From positions 1 to 5,744 of the forward strand of contig JAUXXK010000100.1 of assembly GCA_030681145.1 (NCBI GenBank): a DNA stretch of 5,744 nt, read 5' to 3'. The DNA is from Methanobacteriaceae archaeon. GTDB lineage: Archaea > Methanobacteriota > Methanobacteria > Methanobacteriales > Methanobacteriaceae. Positions 4,873 through 5,744 of this stretch are shown piece by piece; the stretch's first letter is position 1; each line of letters starts with the position of its first letter. The position numbers and the translations under genes were made by a program. The notes below the pieces were generated by a model. That model saw only the letters and a list, made by a program, of their open reading frames with translations, searched no databases and was not told the origin of the DNA.

Positions 4873-5744
4873 ATGTATAAAATAGGTGAAGCTTTAATAG
4901 GAAGCGGAAATGAAATCGCTCATGTTGATTTAATTATTGGAGATAAAGAAAGTCCAGCTGGCGCTGCATTTGTCAGCGGTATGACTCATCTTTCTTTGGG
5001 GCACACTCCCCTTTTATCTGTTATTAGGCCCAATTTAATGACCAAACCAGCCACTCTTATCATCCCTAAAGTTACAGTAGGGGATTTGAAAGACGCAGAT
5101 AAAATATTTGGTCCTGCTCAAACTGCAGTAGGAAGAGCTGTAGCTGATGCCGTGAACGAAGGAATAATTCCTAAAGACCAAGCTGAAGATCTGGTAATTC
5201 TAGCTAGTGTGTTTATCCACCCAGAAGCGGAGGATTTCAGGAAAATTTACCAGTACAACTATGGTGCCACCAAACTAGCAATACAAAGAGCAATGGACGA
5301 ATATCCATCTATTGATAAAGTATTGGCTGAAAAAGACCGTGGAAGTCACCCTATAATGGGATTCAAAGCTATGAAGTTATGGAACCCTCCATATCTACAA
5401 GTTGCTCTTGATTTGGACAACATGGATCAAATGGAAATGATTATCAACAGTTTACCTGACCGGGAAAGAATACTTCTGGAAGCTGGAACTCCTCTGGTAA
5501 AAAAATTCGGAGTGGGCATAGTAAGTAAAATTAGGGAACTTAGAAAAGATGCATTTATCATTGCCGATCTTAAAACTCTAGATGTAGGCCGAATTGAAGT
5601 TAAAATGGCCGCTGATGAAACTGCGGACGCTGTAGCTATCTCAGGACTAGGTACTATTGAATCCATTGAAAAAGCAATCCATGAAGCTCAAAAGCAAGGT
5701 ATTTATTCCATATTGGACATGATGAATGTAGATAATTTTGTAGA
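4873..5744 (+). CDS. fae-hps: Bifunctional formaldehyde-activating enzyme / 3-hexulose-6-phosphate synthase, 3' end cut by window
   Basis: The frame is open to the window end, giving 290 residues of a protein usually near 390-410 residues. Residues 1 to about 165 are the Fae domain: IAHVDL carries H17, the proposed catalytic base of Fae, and K66 sits in IIPK as in characterised enzymes. From about residue 173 (LQVALDLDNM) an Hps domain of the OMP-decarboxylase-like barrel superfamily begins, with D180, EAGTPL (203-208) and the DxKTxD signature ADLKTLD (231-237) including K234. In methanogens lacking the oxidative pentose phosphate pathway, Hps runs in reverse, cleaving hexulose 6-phosphate to ribulose 5-phosphate and formaldehyde; Fae then joins the formaldehyde to tetrahydromethanopterin, giving methylene-H4MPT and preventing toxicity. 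The fusion channels this product within one cytoplasmic protein. The remaining Hps C-terminal third lies outside the window. It has its own promoter and a strong AGGAGG site. Confidence 0.95.
   Translation, partial: MYKIGEALIGSGNEIAHVDLIIGDKESPAGAAFVSGMTHLSLGHTPLLSVIRPNLMTKPATLIIPKVTVGDLKDADKIFGPAQTAVGRAVADAVNEGIIPKDQAEDLVILASVFIHPEAEDFRKIYQYNYGATKLAIQRAMDEYPSIDKVLAEKDRGSHPIMGFKAMKLWNPPYLQVALDLDNMDQMEMIINSLPDRERILLEAGTPLVKKFGVGIVSKIRELRKDAFIIADLKTLDVGRIEVKMAADETADAVAISGLGTIESIEKAIHEAQKQGIYSILDMMNVDNFV

Noticed and set aside
5427..5666. Minus-strand open frame within fae-hps
   Set aside because: It is antisense to the conserved Hps domain and shows no initiation signals.
1..5744. Search for CRISPR arrays, tRNA/rRNA genes, transposases, integrases, toxin-antitoxin pairs or defence genes
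   Set aside because: No regularly spaced repeats, cloverleaf sequence or recognisable mobile or defence protein was seen; the gene set is chromosomal housekeeping plus conserved unknowns.

Overview
The window looks like the chromosome of a low-GC methanogenic archaeon of the order Methanobacteriales, most likely Methanobacterium or a close relative. The evidence is a fused formaldehyde-activating enzyme/3-hexulose-6-phosphate synthase (Fae-Hps), a stand-alone TrpB2-type tryptophan synthase beta chain, two archaeal proteins of unknown function (DUF63 and DUF1786), GGTGAT/GGAGG-type ribosome binding sites, archaeal TATA boxes and oligo-T terminators, and very AT-rich intergenic DNA.

Left half, minus strand. 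Reading in the direction of transcription: a DUF1786 actin-fold (ASKHA-like) protein (2583-1549), 28 bases later a PHP-domain metallohydrolase (1520-864), then a hairpin plus T9 terminator (845-817), then a DUF63 multi-pass membrane protein (761 to beyond base 1, cut by the window edge). DUF1786 and PHP look like one operon of unknown function. The DUF1786 and DUF63 genes both appear to be read from leaderless or near-leaderless transcripts.

Right half, plus strand. A 287-base, very AT-rich divergent intergenic region separates the DUF1786 gene from trpB2 (2871-4172). The trpB2 promoter region carries TGTACA-like boxes resembling the TRP boxes bound by TrpY in Methanothermobacter, and a 12-bp palindrome near the expected transcription start. 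After a terminator comes a small membrane-anchored protein rich in Asn and Thr with ten N-glycosylation sequons (4358-4678), probably a surface protein, preceded by a duplicated 19-bp promoter-region element. The last gene is fae-hps (4873 to beyond the end), which makes ribulose 5-phosphate by the reverse ribulose monophosphate route and captures the released formaldehyde on tetrahydromethanopterin.

The plus-strand genes each seem to have their own promoter and terminator. Fae-Hps supplies pentose phosphate (hence PRPP) and TrpB2 makes tryptophan from indole, so a metabolic link is possible but only inferred. I saw no mobile element, CRISPR array, stable RNA gene or defence system. The least understood parts are the DUF1786-PHP pair, the DUF63 protein and the sequon-rich surface protein.
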